49,647 bases of DNA from Ignavibacteriaceae bacterium (lineage in GTDB: Bacteria > Bacteroidota > Ignavibacteria > Ignavibacteriales > Ignavibacteriaceae), in NCBI GenBank assembly GCA_031292455.1, contig JARLHC010000145.1, positions 1 through 49,647 of the forward strand. The letters run 5' to 3'. This document shows, one piece after another, positions 1 to 8,391 of this stretch (its first letter is position 1; every line of letters begins with the position of its first letter). The position numbers and the translations under genes are program-made. The notes beneath the pieces were generated by a model. The model was not told the DNA's origin. It saw only the letters and a list, made by a program, of their open reading frames with translations, and made no database searches.

Positions 1-85
1 AGTAGAAGCTATGTTTAAAAGAAAGCAATTAGTTAGTTTAACGAAATAGTATAATTGTAAGAGTAACAGGTAAGATAAAAAAAGA

Positions 86-140
86 GAGTGTCCTTTGATA
101 AATTTATTATAATCAAACAACAAAAATATAAAGGACACTC
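86..140 (+). promoter_or_regulatory. RBS-sequestering inverted repeat ahead of the IS110 transposase
   Basis: An 11-bp perfect inverted repeat, GAGTGTCCTTT at 86-96 and AAAGGACACTC at 130-140, flanks a 33-nt AT-rich loop. The right arm contains the AAAGGA ribosome binding site for the ATG at 144. A TATAAT-like hexamer lies in the loop at 108-113. A transcript entering from outside would carry both arms and mask the binding site; one started from the loop would lack the left arm and be translated. The repeat is seen directly; the regulatory role is inferred by analogy with IS10 and IS50. Confidence 0.6.
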
Positions 141-143
141 AAC

Positions 144-1214
144 ATGCATAGTGAAAATAAAAAACTGGATTTTAATAATCAATTCTTTTTTGTTGGGATA
201 GACGTACATCAAAGGAGTTGGACAGTAACAATTCGATCAGGAAAAGTAGTATTAAAGACATTTTCAATGAATCCATCGTCAATTGAGTTAGCCAGATATA
301 TGCGAGGAAATTATCCTGGTGGAAGTTATCTCAGTGTTTATGAAGCAGGTTATTTCGGGTATTCTATTGACAGAGAATTGAAGGAACAAGGATTTAATAA
401 CATAATAGTTTCACCAACAGATATCCCGAGGAGCGCAAAGGAAAAGATAACAAAATCTGACCGTATTGACTCCAGAAAGTTAAGCCGGGAGTTAGAGAAC
501 CGGTCGCTAAAAGGGATATATGTTCCGGAGGTATTCCAGCAGGAGTTGAGATCATTAGTCAGAACCAGGCACCAGTTAACCAGAAAGCAGTCAAGGATTA
601 AAAATCAGATTAAGAGCTACCTTACTTTTTACGGACATAAATATCCGGAACATTATCAAATGGGACACTGGTCGGGAAGGTTTATTGAATACTTACAGAA
701 TCTTGATTTTGCCTATGAACCAGGGAAAGAACAGTTGAAGATTTACCTTGATGAACTGCAGACAATAAGAGGTTTGTTAACTAAGACTACACGACTGCTC
801 AGGGCATATTGCAGTAAGTATAATATAAATGACACTATATTATTGTTATGTAGTGTTCCCGGGGTAGGGTTCACTACAGCGGTTAGCATATATACTGAGG
901 TGATAGATATGAAGAGATTCCCGGACTTAGATAAACTGGCAAGTTTTGTAGGACTGATTCCCGCGATAGTATCAAGCGCAGAGAAAGTCAGTAATCTTGG
1001 AATAAAGAATCAGCACAATAGGTATTTGAGGAACCTGCTTATTGAATCCGGTTGGATAGCAATAAGGAAAGATCCTGCTTTACTATTATCCTATAATAAT
1101 TATATAAAAAGGATGTGTAAGCAGAAGGCAATAATAAAGATAGCCAGGAAGCTGCTCAACAGGATCAGATTTGTCTGGAAGAATGAAAAAGAATACAAGC
1201 TATCAGTGAAATAG
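144..1214 (+). CDS. IS110-family transposase
   Basis: The 356-residue protein has the two domains of IS110-family recombinases. The N-terminal RuvC-like DEDD domain starts with GIDVH (Asp20), followed by Glu67 in VYEAGY and Asp106/Asp109 in KSDRIDSRKL. The C-terminal Transposase_20 domain starts at about residue 236 with SVPGVG, then FVGLIP and the basic NRYLRNLL segment. The usual Ser-Gly of the catalytic serine region reads Ser-Ser near residue 277. The ATG at 144 has AAAGGA eight bases upstream. Length is normal for the family and no frame break is seen. IS110 elements recombine through a bridge RNA encoded in flanking non-coding DNA rather than through long terminal inverted repeats, so the ends of this element cannot be placed by eye. 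Confidence 0.93.
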   Translation: MHSENKKLDFNNQFFFVGIDVHQRSWTVTIRSGKVVLKTFSMNPSSIELARYMRGNYPGGSYLSVYEAGYFGYSIDRELKEQGFNNIIVSPTDIPRSAKEKITKSDRIDSRKLSRELENRSLKGIYVPEVFQQELRSLVRTRHQLTRKQSRIKNQIKSYLTFYGHKYPEHYQMGHWSGRFIEYLQNLDFAYEPGKEQLKIYLDELQTIRGLLTKTTRLLRAYCSKYNINDTILLLCSVPGVGFTTAVSIYTEVIDMKRFPDLDKLASFVGLIPAIVSSAEKVSNLGIKNQHNRYLRNLLIESGWIAIRKDPALLLSYNNYIKRMCKQKAIIKIARKLLNRIRFVWKNEKEYKLSVK

Positions 1215-1735
1215 AAATTAATTATAAATATCCATTAAATAAATTTTATTACTATAGCTGACCGTTTTACCTAACTTGCATTTATTTGCTTTCTGTAGAT
1301 TACGGCGCTATTTATGAAAACAAAATTTGCTTCTTGCAGTCCGAAAGATAAAGATTATATAAATAATCGCGGAACTGTTTATAACAGGTTGAATTTATTT
1401 AATAGAGAAGAATTTGCCCTAAAAACCAGGAAAGAGGTAAGTGATTAATAAGGCTTATCTCTTTCAAATAAATGTGAAAAAAGGATGCTCTTAAAAATAT
1501 CGCTTGACATTTAACATAACAGGTGGGTACTGATTTTAAAAAAAAGAGAAAACTTTATTTCTTCTCTTTTTTCCGGAATTGCGACCTAACTACTATATAG
1601 GATTTATTTTTTTTTGGAGAGACAGGTTTTTATAAAGGTAAAGCCATAAAAGGAGTAAAAAAACGTTTTTTGAAAAAGAATCCTTTAGATTTAAATAATA
1701 ATTAGATATTTTTCATTAAAATGGAGTTTTGATAT
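1215..1735. other. Non-coding stretch: probable right flank of the IS and leader of the TonB operon
   Basis: No convincing gene is seen in these 521 bases. The first part is the likely right non-coding end of the IS110 element and could hold a bridge RNA if the element is of the IS1111 type. A hairpin follows at 1540-1572. The end is the leader of the TonB receptor gene. I could not identify the exact right end of the insertion sequence. Confidence 0.4.
1540..1572 (+). terminator. Candidate terminator hairpin
   Basis: AAAAAAGAGAA at 1540-1550 pairs with TTCTCTTTTTT at 1562-1572 around an 11-nt loop. The stem ends in a T run on the plus strand and an equivalent run on the minus strand. GC content of the stem is low, so strength is uncertain. 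It lies between the IS110 transposase and the TonB receptor gene. Confidence 0.45.
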
Positions 1736-4060
1736 TTGGCATTACTCTGGAAAATATTAGCAATTCTTTTATTATTCTGTTTAAATCTACAGATAGCAGG
1801 GCAGAGCAAAGAATATAATATCTCAGGATTTGTTAAGGATGCTGTTACAGGGGAAGTATTAATGGGGGCAAACATACTTTTATACAAAGACAGTCTGAGT
1901 ACCGGCTCACGACATTACATGGGTACTGTTTCAAATAATTATGGTTTTTATGTATTTCCGAAACTTCCCCGTGGAAATTATTATATAATTGCGAGGTTTA
2001 TCGGATTTAAAACCACAGTTAAGGAATTGCAAGATTTAAGAATGAATAATATTCATTTGAATATTGATTTATCTCCCGAGGAAATTAAAAAAGAGGAGAT
2101 AGTGATTACCGGGAAGAAACCTGATAAAACGTTAATAAGCAATATAGATGTATCGCCAGATCTTTTATCCAGGCTCCCCTCTTTAAGCGGTGAATCAGAT
2201 CTATTCAAATTACTGCAGATGCTTCCGGGGGTAAAGGCAGAGAGTGAGTTATCCAGCGGTTTATATGTAAGAGGAGGTTCACCGGATCAGAACCTTACGA
2301 TAGTGGATGGAGTGACGGAATATAATCCTGCTCATATAGGAAACATTGCGAGCACTTTTAATTCGGATGCAATCCAGGAAATCAGATTAATAAAAGGGGC
2401 GTTCCCTGCTGAATACGGAGGGCGATTATCCAGTATACTGGATATTAAGCTCAGATCCGGAACAAAGGAAATGAATAAAGGATCACTCGGTATCGGTTTA
2501 ATAAATTCTTTTTTAAATCTTGAGGGGCCGATAGGGAATAATGCAACATATATGATATCGGGAAGGGGGATGTATTATGATGCATACCAGAAAGAATTTA
2601 ACAAGAACAGTGTTATACCCAGATATAATTTTTACGATCTGAATTCCAAAATAAATTATGTAATATCGGAAGACAATATATTTTCAATCAGTTTATTAAA
2701 GAGCAAAGACAATTTAAGCAGTCCGCCGTCAGTTCCGGATATTAATTATAATACACAGTGGGATAACCTGAGTATGGGGATTAACTGGCTGCATATAAAC
2801 TCAAGATCTCTGCTATTGTCAACAGATTTAAGTTTTATAGATTATTCATTCAGGACACTAATATTCAATAACAGCGCTCAGAGTATTACAGATAATTATT
2901 TTGCTTCCTCAAGACTGAGGGATTATTCATTAAAACAGAATGTTGAACTTCACGTGCATGAAAGTCATATACTGAAGACCGGATTTGAGATGACTGTACA
3001 TCAATATAACCTTTTGTACAGCACAGCATATAATCCTCTTATAGAAGTAGACCCTTATGCAGGAAACAACCCATATTCAATAGAAGCGGCTCTTTATTTT
3101 CAGACAGAATCACATTTAACAGAACAATTGAAGCTGAATGCAGGTGCGCGGTTATATTACTTTGGTGAGAAGAAATATTTTAATGCAGAGCCAAGGATAG
3201 AATTAGCTTATTCGCTAACAGAAAATACTTTGATTAAAGCCGCGTATGCTCTTACACATCAGTTTCTGCATTTAATTACGAGGAACGATATTTCACTTCC
3301 ATCAGATTTATGGTATCCATCAACAAAGAACATATTTCCCAGCAGTTCCGGACAGTATGTTTTTGGATTTGACCATTATTTTGACGAGCAGGATTATCTA
3401 CTATCTGTAGAGACTTATTACAGGAATATGGATAATCTATATGAATTTAAAAACAGTGTTCAGTTAAATTCAGCAAATAATTCTGTAGAAGATGAATTAG
3501 TAAACGGAAAAGGGGAAGCTTATGGTTTAGAGTTTTTCTTCAACAAAAAAGCCGGGAATATATCGGGGTGGGTGGGATATACGTTATCATGGACAAGAAG
3601 GCAGTTTGACGATCTGAACGATGGAAAAATATTTTACCCTAAATACGACCGAAGGCATGATATTTCACTTGTAATTGCATGGATGATAAATAACAGATGG
3701 TCAGCAGGTATGACGTGGACATATGCTTCGGGGGAAAGATATAGTTTTGCTAATGGGCAATACCAGTTCAATGAAATTTCTCCGGGCAGCGGATCAAATA
3801 TTTATGTTGATTATCCTGAATTAAATAATGCGCAGCTACCCGCTTTCCATAAACTTGATCTGAATTTAACCTATAAGTTTCCACTATTTAACCTGCCTTT
3901 TGAGGCATACATAAATATTTACAATTTATATAACAGGCAAAATCCTTTTGCACAATATGTATCAACAGAGACTGATAATAACGGAAATAAAACAGTGAAA
4001 CTGAAACAACTTGTATTATTCCCCTTTATACCGACGTTCGGATTTAATTTTAAATTCTAA
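1736..4060 (+). CDS. TonB-dependent outer membrane receptor
   Basis: This is an outer membrane barrel for energy-coupled uptake; the ligand is unknown. A signal peptide (residues 1-23, ending AGQ) is followed by a carboxypeptidase-regulatory-like domain (about 27-110, SGFVKDAVTGEVLMGANI) and a plug domain (about 145-240) with LLQMLPGV, YVRGGSPDQN and IVDGV. The rest reads as a barrel ending in the aromatic FGFNFKF. The start is TTG at 1736: an upstream in-frame ATG at 1721 is cut off by TGA, and GGAG at 1723-1726 is well spaced for the TTG. The next gene starts one base after the stop. The pairing with a DUF4249 lipoprotein is a common Bacteroidota arrangement. Confidence 0.9.
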   Translation: MALLWKILAILLLFCLNLQIAGQSKEYNISGFVKDAVTGEVLMGANILLYKDSLSTGSRHYMGTVSNNYGFYVFPKLPRGNYYIIARFIGFKTTVKELQDLRMNNIHLNIDLSPEEIKKEEIVITGKKPDKTLISNIDVSPDLLSRLPSLSGESDLFKLLQMLPGVKAESELSSGLYVRGGSPDQNLTIVDGVTEYNPAHIGNIASTFNSDAIQEIRLIKGAFPAEYGGRLSSILDIKLRSGTKEMNKGSLGIGLINSFLNLEGPIGNNATYMISGRGMYYDAYQKEFNKNSVIPRYNFYDLNSKINYVISEDNIFSISLLKSKDNLSSPPSVPDINYNTQWDNLSMGINWLHINSRSLLLSTDLSFIDYSFRTLIFNNSAQSITDNYFASSRLRDYSLKQNVELHVHESHILKTGFEMTVHQYNLLYSTAYNPLIEVDPYAGNNPYSIEAALYFQTESHLTEQLKLNAGARLYYFGEKKYFNAEPRIELAYSLTENTLIKAAYALTHQFLHLITRNDISLPSDLWYPSTKNIFPSSSGQYVFGFDHYFDEQDYLLSVETYYRNMDNLYEFKNSVQLNSANNSVEDELVNGKGEAYGLEFFFNKKAGNISGWVGYTLSWTRRQFDDLNDGKIFYPKYDRRHDISLVIAWMINNRWSAGMTWTYASGERYSFANGQYQFNEISPGSGSNIYVDYPELNNAQLPAFHKLDLNLTYKFPLFNLPFEAYINIYNLYNRQNPFAQYVSTETDNNGNKTVKLKQLVLFPFIPTFGFNFKF

Positions 4061-4061
4061 G

Positions 4062-4850
4062 ATGATAAAGTATCTGTTTTTTATACCATTACTGTTTGTA
4101 TTAACTTCCTGTGAGAGAACGCAGCTGGTAGAAAGCGATATGCCGGTACAGGAATATATTGTTGTGAATTCACAATTGAATTCCGGATCTGTATTCAATG
4201 GTGTTTCTTTTACAAAGACAATTCCGGTAGGAGAGACATATGATATAAAAGCAGCGGAGCTTAAAGACGTAAAAGCTTATATTAAAATTAATGGCGCACA
4301 GGTTATACCACTTCATTATGTAAGTGAGGGTATATATAAGCCCTTATATGAAATATTGATACAGCAAGGATACACTTACGAATTATTTGCAGAAAGAGAG
4401 GGGACAGTTATGTACAGCACCACCACAGTTCCTTATGTTCCCGAGATAATCCAGGCAAATTATATTGCAGGAGGAGGTTATATTCAAGCTAATATTAGAG
4501 TCCATCCTAATGAAGTATACGGCGCTATATGGGTAATAGGGAATGGATTTGTTAAGGCGACTACATTTCCGTCATTAACCATTCCTGATACAAATGCTAC
4601 TTCCGCCTCAGTGATAACCAACAATCTGCCTAAACAATATCTTGGAGGCAATTATGCCAGCATAAGGAATATACAGGTGTACGCATATGACAAACAATAC
4701 ACTGCTTATTTTAATTCCGCAAAAATCAATGTTCCTAATGGGGATGGTTTTCTTCAATCAGGCGGGGCGGTAGGCTGGAATGTATTTGGAAATAATGTAA
4801 TAGGAATATTTATAGGTGTAGGGAAAGGGACAATACAAAATGTTAACTAA
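4062..4850 (+). CDS. DUF4249-type surface lipoprotein
   Basis: The 262-residue protein starts at the ATG at 4062, one base after the TonB receptor stop. This removes a 17-residue upstream extension that lies inside the receptor gene and gives a clean lipoprotein signal with lipobox LTSC (Cys17). The body (YIVVNSQLNSGSVFNGV, then a beta-rich region with YELFAEREG) matches the DUF4249 pattern of lipoproteins encoded next to CarboxypepD-reg TonB receptors. It probably sits on the outer membrane beside the receptor and helps bind its ligand; that role is inferred from context. It is shorter than many family members. Confidence 0.75.
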   Translation: MIKYLFFIPLLFVLTSCERTQLVESDMPVQEYIVVNSQLNSGSVFNGVSFTKTIPVGETYDIKAAELKDVKAYIKINGAQVIPLHYVSEGIYKPLYEILIQQGYTYELFAEREGTVMYSTTTVPYVPEIIQANYIAGGGYIQANIRVHPNEVYGAIWVIGNGFVKATTFPSLTIPDTNATSASVITNNLPKQYLGGNYASIRNIQVYAYDKQYTAYFNSAKINVPNGDGFLQSGGAVGWNVFGNNVIGIFIGVGKGTIQNVN

Positions 4851-4853
4851 CAT

Positions 4854-5915
4854 ATGAGTAAACATAACGTAATACCTGCAATATATTTTTTAATATGTAT
4901 CCTTCTGTTAGCAGGATGCGAGAAGGATAAGATAACTGCTCCTTTTGATGTAAAGTTAGACACTAGTGCAGAATTTCTTTTATATCTTGAGGAAGCGGGG
5001 GATATAATTAATAATAGTGTACCGCCTGTAATACAAGCGCTTGAGGTTTACAATAATATGCCGGACTATTTAATTATAGATCTGAGAGACAGCCTTAATT
5101 TCATTAGCGGTCATATACAAGGTTCAAAGAATATAGGGAAAGATTCGCTTTTCAGTTATGTTCAGGGAAATTACAGCAGATTCAGCAAAGTTATACTTAT
5201 AAGCGCTTCAGGACAAACTGCAGCTTATTATTCTTCATTACTACACCTTGCAGGATTTAATAATATATATTATATGAATTATGGAATGGCCTCCTGGAAT
5301 GTTTTATTCACATCAGTTTGGATGGATAGATTATACACTTACAATAATCCAAGCTTTTTTTCGTATACATCATACAGCAAGAGAGAATACACTCCCCTTC
5401 CGGTGATCAACTTAAAAACACCAGGTGAGTCAATGCAAGATCTTTTAAAAGATAGAGTTGATGGACTAATTAGAGCAGGTTTTGATGAGGATTATTCTTC
5501 AGTATACTCACAAACAGCGATGACATTTAATTACTGGCTGCACATTAGTCCGAATCAGTACACAATTTGTACCGGACCAATTATATTATACTCCTCTAAT
5601 CCTTATGTAACCAATACTTATCATCTTATAGGATCGGTATTCTATCAAGTATTTCCTGATCCTTCAGATTTCAGAAGCACCAGTTATCTTCAGACAGTCC
5701 CCTCGGACTCATCAGTAGCAGTTTACAGTGCGACAGGACAGGAAAGTGCTTTTTATACAGCATATCTCCGCTTATTGGGATATGATGCACGGTCAATATT
5801 ATTTGGTGTAAATAACATAGACTATAGCATGCTTTTCAGAGCCTCAGAACTTATCCCCTTTGCATTCAAAGAATCATATATAATGAATTTCCCATACGTT
5901 ACCGGAACTAATTGA
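4854..5915 (+). CDS. Lipoprotein with two degenerate rhodanese-like domains
   Basis: The 353-residue protein has a lipobox LAGC (Cys22). A first rhodanese-like domain (about 60-155) shows IDLRDSLNFISGHIQGSKNI followed by the active-site loop, but the loop reads Ser117-Ala-Ser-Gly where rhodaneses have Cys-x-x-Gly. A second, weaker domain (about 180-330) has Ser291-Ala-Thr-Gly followed by AYLRLLGYDA, again with Ser for Cys. Both domains are therefore unlikely to be sulfurtransferases. It is the third gene of the TonB-DUF4249 operon, three bases after the previous stop, so a surface-binding or structural role is more likely. The first domain is clear; the second rests on the loop and the following helix only. 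Confidence 0.72.
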   Translation: MSKHNVIPAIYFLICILLLAGCEKDKITAPFDVKLDTSAEFLLYLEEAGDIINNSVPPVIQALEVYNNMPDYLIIDLRDSLNFISGHIQGSKNIGKDSLFSYVQGNYSRFSKVILISASGQTAAYYSSLLHLAGFNNIYYMNYGMASWNVLFTSVWMDRLYTYNNPSFFSYTSYSKREYTPLPVINLKTPGESMQDLLKDRVDGLIRAGFDEDYSSVYSQTAMTFNYWLHISPNQYTICTGPIILYSSNPYVTNTYHLIGSVFYQVFPDPSDFRSTSYLQTVPSDSSVAVYSATGQESAFYTAYLRLLGYDARSILFGVNNIDYSMLFRASELIPFAFKESYIMNFPYVTGTN

Positions 5916-6030
5916 CGACTAAGAATAAAAATTATCAAAGCATGTAATTTCCTATCAAATAATTTTATAAATTACACTTTAAAGAAGTAGATTGGGATTT
6001 AGTTTGATTTTAAAATTAACAAGGATTTAG

Positions 6031-6759
6031 ATGAGGTTTTTGTTACCAACATTAATAATTATATATATCACTCAGTTATCCTCCGGAGCGCAGACAATTA
6101 AACTTATTGAGTCGAGTCCGGAATATATTAAAGTTGAATTATCATATGCAGGCTATTACAAGATAAAGGAGAAAGTATATCAAGGAAAGAAATTTGTTTA
6201 TATAGAAAGAGACGGGGTTAGTTTCAGAAAACCAGGAGAGCCCTGGTTACCAACACAGATTTATAATTTTGGTGTACCATATAACAAGAAGGCTAATTAT
6301 AAGATTCTTAGTCTGATACAGGAGAAGATGCAGAATATTTTAGTTCTTCCTTATCCTGATTCATTAAATCAGCCTTTTAACAAGCTGACATTTGATGCTT
6401 CAATATATACGAATAACAAATTTTTCCCTCCCCTGCCGGTCAATGTAACCGGTCATTTCATAATGCGATATGTAAACGGGACTTCTCTGGAAGCGGCACC
6501 ATATCAATATAATCCTATTAGCAGGGAATTACTTTTTAATAATAAAATTGTTGTTCAGATTAGTTTTGATACTGATCCTCTCAGCCATATATCAACGACA
6601 AAGATAAAGGATAAGTTCACAGAGGATTTTATTGCGACAGGTTTTATTAATCCAAAAGAAGCAATAGAATTTATTGGAAAACCAGTTATTCCTAACAGGG
6701 TTGTACAAGACACTATTATGAGTAAGTCAGCCCATACTCCGAAACAAATATCGAAATAG
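6031..6759 (+). CDS. Secreted free-standing C25 (gingipain) propeptide-like protein
   Basis: The 242-residue protein has a signal peptide (about 1-20, ending SSGAQ). The body (YAGYYKIKEKVYQGKKFVYI, then GEPWLPTQIYNFGVP, and later LLFNNKIVVQISF) resembles the propeptide of C25 peptidases, which normally precedes the catalytic domain in one chain. Here the chain ends after the propeptide-like region. The C25-like protein at 8392-12828 starts without such a propeptide. It could be a separate chaperone or inhibitor for that protein, or the stump of a lost peptidase. The assignment is by recalled family pattern, not a search. Confidence 0.6.
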   Translation: MRFLLPTLIIIYITQLSSGAQTIKLIESSPEYIKVELSYAGYYKIKEKVYQGKKFVYIERDGVSFRKPGEPWLPTQIYNFGVPYNKKANYKILSLIQEKMQNILVLPYPDSLNQPFNKLTFDASIYTNNKFFPPLPVNVTGHFIMRYVNGTSLEAAPYQYNPISRELLFNNKIVVQISFDTDPLSHISTTKIKDKFTEDFIATGFINPKEAIEFIGKPVIPNRVVQDTIMSKSAHTPKQISK

Positions 6760-6854
6760 CGAATGACGGGTTACAGACATTAAAGGACAGGATATTTATC
6801 AGAATATAATCTCAGATTTATAATGTTAACAAAAATTTAATAAAGGAATCGAAA

Positions 6855-7976
6855 ATGAGACTGGTTATATTTATTATTTTGATATGTTTTGCAAACATCT
6901 TTCCTCAGAAGAGTGCGGGTTCTTTTAACACAACCGCAACCAGCCTCTCAGATAGTATTAATATAGGCCGATTGCCCCCTCCAGTTTTTGATAAAGAACC
7001 TGTCATAATAGAAAAAGACAGCGGGGTGATATTAATCAAGTCAGATAGAACGGTATTAAGATTTTCAACAATTCAACCGGCCATTGATTCTGCTGATGCG
7101 AACAGTACAATAATGATATATCCTGGAAATTACACTGATTCATTAACAATATCCACCGAAAATATTTCCATAGTTGGGATATCTTCAAAAGCAGTAACGA
7201 TATCGGGAGCAATATATATAACCGCATCCACGGGTATCATTGAAAACTGCAGATTAACGGGAAACTTATCGCTGACAGGGCACACTGTAAAAGCGTTATA
7301 TTATGTGAAAGATTGTTTGTTGGAAAATAATATTAATGTAGGGACAGCAACAAATCCGATAGTAAGCAACTGTTATTTTATTGATTGTTTACTGGGTTCG
7401 GATGGAGCCTGGGTTCCGAGAACGATATACATAAATGTAAGTGCAACCGCGGGAGGAGCTCCTGATATATTTTTTCATCAATGTTTTAGTCCGATATGGT
7501 CTAACAGTCACAATTTTTATTTAACAGGAGGATATGCAAATGTGCATATAGAGGGAGACACCAAGATTGCTTTTAATTCAATAACTATTAATGGCGGAGC
7601 CGATATTACTCATACTCCTATGTTGTTTTTCAGGGGATGTAATCTGGCAATTATATCACTTACATTAACAGGGTTTACTGAAATAAGCTGTCTGAATTCG
7701 GAAGTGACATTTTTCCAGACAACAACAATTTCGAATAATTGCGAATTTGATATGTTTAATTGCAAGATAAACGGAGCAGTAAGTCTGGACATCATCTTTA
7801 ATTCGACATTACCTACCAGATGGACTCACTGTACAGGGACAGCCGGTATCGGACATATTATGGGTTCTCATCTGGAGAAACTGCATATTCAATATTCATT
7901 TTTTCAACAAACGGCAGCCCCAGTTGGTTTAGGATCGGATGATGCTAATACATGGGGTGTATGGACCGACCAATAA
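6855..7976 (+). CDS. Secreted right-handed beta-helix protein
   Basis: The 373-residue protein has a signal peptide (1-22, ending FPQKSAG). Residues about 70-140 start FSTIQPAIDSADANSTIMI and continue PGNYTDSLTI, the pattern at the head of pectate-lyase-like beta-helices. Regularly spaced short strands with Asn, Thr and Cys follow (ENCRLTGNLSL, KDCLLENNINV). No catalytic residues of a polysaccharide lyase are recognisable. It follows the propeptide-like gene by 95 bases and precedes the next gene by 17, so it probably belongs to the same unit. It has no T9SS tail. A surface fibre or glycan-binding role is possible; function is unknown. Confidence 0.6.
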   Translation: MRLVIFIILICFANIFPQKSAGSFNTTATSLSDSINIGRLPPPVFDKEPVIIEKDSGVILIKSDRTVLRFSTIQPAIDSADANSTIMIYPGNYTDSLTISTENISIVGISSKAVTISGAIYITASTGIIENCRLTGNLSLTGHTVKALYYVKDCLLENNINVGTATNPIVSNCYFIDCLLGSDGAWVPRTIYINVSATAGGAPDIFFHQCFSPIWSNSHNFYLTGGYANVHIEGDTKIAFNSITINGGADITHTPMLFFRGCNLAIISLTLTGFTEISCLNSEVTFFQTTTISNNCEFDMFNCKINGAVSLDIIFNSTLPTRWTHCTGTAGIGHIMGSHLEKLHIQYSFFQQTAAPVGLGSDDANTWGVWTDQ

Positions 7977-7993
7977 TTTCAGAAAGGATTAAA

Positions 7994-8383
7994 ATGAAAC
8001 CTATTATTTTATTTATCATATTATTTAGCGCAATGGGATTTGCGCAGGAGTTTCATAGCACGTCTATTAAAACAACAGGGCGAATATACGCTTCTCAAGA
8101 TACTTTATTATCTATTACAATAGACTGGAGCATGGGAAACACCAAGATAAAATCGCTGACTGCAAATACAACATTTAACATGATCAATACTGTTAATGGC
8201 GCCCAGATTTCTGTTGTAGTATATAACAGCGGTACATTTACGGTTGACTGGACCTGTTCAGAAGCACCTATAGTCTGGAGCGGAGGAATTGCACCTGTTC
8301 AGACAACGGGAGGTAAAACAGACATATATTCATTTATAAGAGCCGGAGGAAAGATATATGGAACTTACATTCAAAATTTTTAA
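7994..8383 (+). CDS. Small secreted beta-rich protein resembling phage fibre domains
   Basis: The ATG at 7994 (AAAGGA upstream) gives a 129-residue protein with a signal peptide ending GFAQ; an upstream in-frame ATG at 7952 lies inside the preceding gene and would spoil the signal. The mature part (ITIDWSMGNTKIKSL, then IVWSGGIAPVQTTGGKTDIYSFI and a final GGKIYGTYIQNF) resembles a beta-sandwich often seen near the ends of phage tail fibre proteins. Here it is exported by the cell. It ends eight bases before the 1478-residue T9SS protein and is probably co-transcribed. The function is unknown. Confidence 0.6.
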   Translation: MKPIILFIILFSAMGFAQEFHSTSIKTTGRIYASQDTLLSITIDWSMGNTKIKSLTANTTFNMINTVNGAQISVVVYNSGTFTVDWTCSEAPIVWSGGIAPVQTTGGKTDIYSFIRAGGKIYGTYIQNF

Positions 8384-8391
8384 GGTCTGAA

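Noticed and set aside
6720-6842. Short frame after the propeptide-like gene (EIANDGLQTLKDRIFIRI)
   Set aside because: It could be the frameshifted end of the upstream protein, but 27 codons without a family match are too few to claim a broken peptidase.
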